A stretch of 5,740 bases of DNA from an uncultured Hyphomicrobiales bacterium (GTDB lineage: Bacteria; Pseudomonadota; Alphaproteobacteria; Rhizobiales; CAJQND01), in the NCBI GenBank assembly GCA_905479595.1, contig CAJQND010000388.1, forward strand, positions 1 through 5,740, given 5' to 3'. Positions 5,208 through 5,740 of this stretch are shown piece by piece. The translations under genes and the position numbers were made by a program. Under the pieces are notes generated by a model that was not told the DNA's origin, ran no database searches, and saw nothing but the letters and a program-made list of their open reading frames with translations. Each line of letters starts with the position of its first letter. Positions within the stretch are counted from its first letter, which is position 1.

Positions 5208-5740
5208 GTGACGTATCTGGCATTTTTGCAGGCGAATCGCCGCTGGCTGGCCGGTGGCTTTTTGCTCACGCTGTCTTCCAGCTTTGGTCAAACATTTTTT
5301 ATTTCGCTGTTTGGTGGTGAGATTCGTGGCGAGTTTGGCCTAAGCCACGGGGATTTTGGCGGGCTGTATGCCATTGCCACGGTGGCAAGCGCGATCACTC
5401 TTGTGTGGCTTGGCAAGCTTGCCGACCATATGCGCATTGCCCCGCTTTCCATCGGGGCCGTCGCCGGATTGGCCTTGGCGTGTGCAGGAATGGGCGCGGT
5501 TGGTTCCATCTGGATGCTGGTTCTAGTGCTTTTTGGCTTGCGCCTTTTCGGCCAGGGCATGCTTGGGCATATCGCGATGACTGCCATGGGCCGTTGGTTT
5601 TCTGCCCAGCGCGGCCGCGCGGTTTCAATTGCATCTCTTGGCTTTGCGGCCGGTGAGGCGGTTTCCCCTGCGCTGGCAGTGGCGTTGGCGGGGTTCATTG
5701 GCTGGCGGCAAACCTGGTTTGTGGGTGCGGGCATTCTGGT
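5208..5740 (+). CDS. MFS transporter, N-terminal part (runs off window)
   Basis: An open frame starts at GTG 5208 and stays open for 177 codons to the window edge, so only the N-terminal half is present. The product is very hydrophobic with about six helices: roughly 13-35, 49-69, 79-98, 101-124, 138-162 and 168 onward. The loop between helices 2 and 3 reads GKLADHMR (69-76), a degenerate form of the MFS motif A. The loop between helices 4 and 5 reads GRWFSAQRGRAVS (128-140), common in MFS carriers. This places it in the inner membrane as a secondary transporter; the substrate cannot be told. AAAGG at 5194-5198 with a nine-base spacer supports the GTG; an in-frame TTG at 5199 touches that site and is less likely, and a TAA at 5193 closes the frame upstream. 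The GTG sits in the palindrome TCACGTGA (5204-5211). It is transcribed away from rlpA. Confidence 0.88.
   Translation, partial: MTYLAFLQANRRWLAGGFLLTLSSSFGQTFFISLFGGEIRGEFGLSHGDFGGLYAIATVASAITLVWLGKLADHMRIAPLSIGAVAGLALACAGMGAVGSIWMLVLVLFGLRLFGQGMLGHIAMTAMGRWFSAQRGRAVSIASLGFAAGEAVSPALAVALAGFIGWRQTWFVGAGIL

Noticed and set aside
5288..5734. Minus-strand open frame of 148 codons at the right edge
   Set aside because: Its product is Pro/Ala-rich and of low complexity, typical of antisense to a membrane protein; the plus-strand MFS frame covers the same bases with clear helices and motifs.

Overview
The window looks like ordinary chromosomal DNA of an alphaproteobacterium, probably of the Hyphomicrobiales/rhizobial type. 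That placement is inferred from protein resemblance (a DUF2161 nuclease-fold protein, a YugP-like zinc peptidase, a YheS-type ABC-F ATPase, and a Cys-containing exported protein of a kind I recall from rhizobia) and from moderately GC-rich base use. I could not run a database search. No rRNA, tRNA, CRISPR array, insertion sequence or prophage is visible, and no gene-free stretch exceeds 300 bases.

Layout: a small plus-strand NTF2/SnoaL-like gene (68-475) converges on a block of five minus-strand genes. In transcription order, right to left, these are: a short RlpA-type double-psi beta-barrel protein (5015-4644), an uncharacterised exported protein with four cysteines (4588-3986), a YheS-like ABC-F ribosome-associated ATPase (3930-1987), a membrane-anchored YugP-type zinc metallopeptidase (1929-1246) and a DUF2161 PD-(D/E)XK-fold protein (1240-530). 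Gaps are 55, 55, 57 and 5 bases, so co-transcription is possible throughout; it is most convincing for the last pair. At the right edge, divergent from rlpA across about 190 bases, a plus-strand MFS transporter begins at a GTG (5208) and runs off the window.

The genes do not form a recognisable single pathway: three are envelope or membrane proteins (RlpA-like, exported Cys protein, YugP), one acts on ribosomes, one probably on nucleic acid. I see no convincing new multi-gene system. The most striking non-coding signal is a 13-bp hairpin with a 4-nt loop that buries the start codon of the exported-protein gene and is followed by a U-rich run. It resembles an intrinsic terminator or a translational switch between rlpA and the downstream genes. 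A second perfect 8-bp inverted repeat lies just before it.
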